Shown: positions 63,341 to 64,000 of the stretch, one piece after another
Position numbering within the stretch: the first letter of the stretch is position 1
How the letters are laid out: each line of letters starts with the position of its first letter
Source: Holothuria scabra
Lineage: Eukaryota > Echinodermata > Holothuroidea > Aspidochirotida > Holothuriidae
Assembly: GCA_037179385.1 (NCBI GenBank)
Contig: CM074200.1
Location: forward strand, 36,273,884-36,337,883
Direction of reading: 5' to 3'
Length of the DNA: 64,000 bases
Position numbers and translations under genes: made by a program
Notes under the pieces: generated by a model
Databases searched by the model: none
Told to the model about the DNA's origin: nothing
What the model saw: the letters and a program-made list of their open reading frames with translations, nothing else

Positions 63341-64000
63341 CTCTCGGTTTCACAAAAATGAGACATATTCCTATAAAAATGCTGACATGACTTCAAGGAG
63401 GAGCCAGATGTCCATCCGCCACGCCCATTTCCAAAATTTCACTTGCTACACACTGGCGCCATCCCTCTGTTTGTGGGAAGTAATTAATTTGTGCTTTAAA
63501 AAGTAACCAAAGAAGACGGATGTTAAATATTTTGACACCGCCGATAAATCATTGAAAGAATTTCAATATGGCAGCCCTTACAACAACTGAAATAACGGAC
63601 ACTTAGTGGTTGTATTGGAAGATGACCCTCGTTTGTCAAGTTCGCTCTAGAGTTCGATCCATCACATATAACGGGAACTATGTCAACTACTCTAAAATTT
63701 ACCAAGTGACCATTTGAAAGGATCACATGACGACGTTTCTCATTTTAATTTTTCCTGAGAACTCACCCCTTCTTTATTTGCATTTAATACGGTTATTTTC
63801 CAGCGAATTCAGGCATTCGATGACCGACATGGTGGTCGAAAAAACGTTTTTACGTCAAAAAAAACCCCCTTCAAATATCGCCACTGGAAATGATCGATGG
63901 ACAACACGATTAGGCTGTGATTAAACTGCGACAGCTAGTAATTGATTAATTGTAGGAACGATTAACACAGATTTTCTCAAAGATTTTACACAAAGATTCG
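63341..64000. other. Anonymous DNA
   Basis: A minus-strand frame at 63724-63523 (VVDIVPVICDGSNSRANLTN) is protein-like with a possible AG acceptor and GTAAGG donor, but its phase cannot join the 44574 exon without a stop, and no family was recognised. Confidence 0.3.

Overview
The window reads as anonymous nuclear DNA from a metazoan, most likely a marine invertebrate. I see no operons, no Shine-Dalgarno spacing, no rRNA and no intact tRNA. Instead there are AT-rich non-coding tracts, microsatellites, Penelope-like and non-LTR retroelement fragments, tRNA-derived SINEs and many short inverted-repeat (MITE-like) elements. Echinoderm is my guess for the phylum, but only from the general repeat style; nothing here proves it.

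Layout. 0-6 kb: anonymous DNA with a foldback hairpin, an 886-bp TTAA-flanked MITE and a (CTGA)n array. 6.5-9.3 kb: two decayed Penelope-like elements (PLEs). The second keeps a GIY-YIG endonuclease reading frame, sits between two ~0.5-kb arms in inverted orientation, carries a hammerhead ribozyme motif in each arm and is bounded on both sides by (TA)n. 9-30 kb: mostly anonymous, with an L1-like RT remnant, a LINE 3' end, a retroposed element in a 14-bp target duplication, SINEs, and a second copy of the TTAA MITE that carries another MITE nested inside it. 27.1-27.8 kb is a tandem repeat built around TGACCTTTGACCT (nuclear-receptor DR1 sequence).

28-45 kb: eight candidate exons on the minus strand have splice-like borders and compatible reading phases. 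They may be parts of one gene with very small exons, but no protein family was recognised. The same interval holds a 1.34-kb TA-flanked MITE, several short repeat families and a 3.3-kb hAT-like element with a clean 8-bp target duplication, into which a 5'-truncated LINE has inserted. 45-64 kb: an (AGTC)n array, large foldback elements made of GGAGTGAA-type repeats, a second copy of the hAT-like internal sequence, an element with a palindromic GACTTGGCCAAGTC end, and three weak plus-strand exon candidates.

No complete, confidently identified host gene is present. The strongest coding signals are retroelement remnants; the host exon calls are splice-motif inferences that need RNA data.
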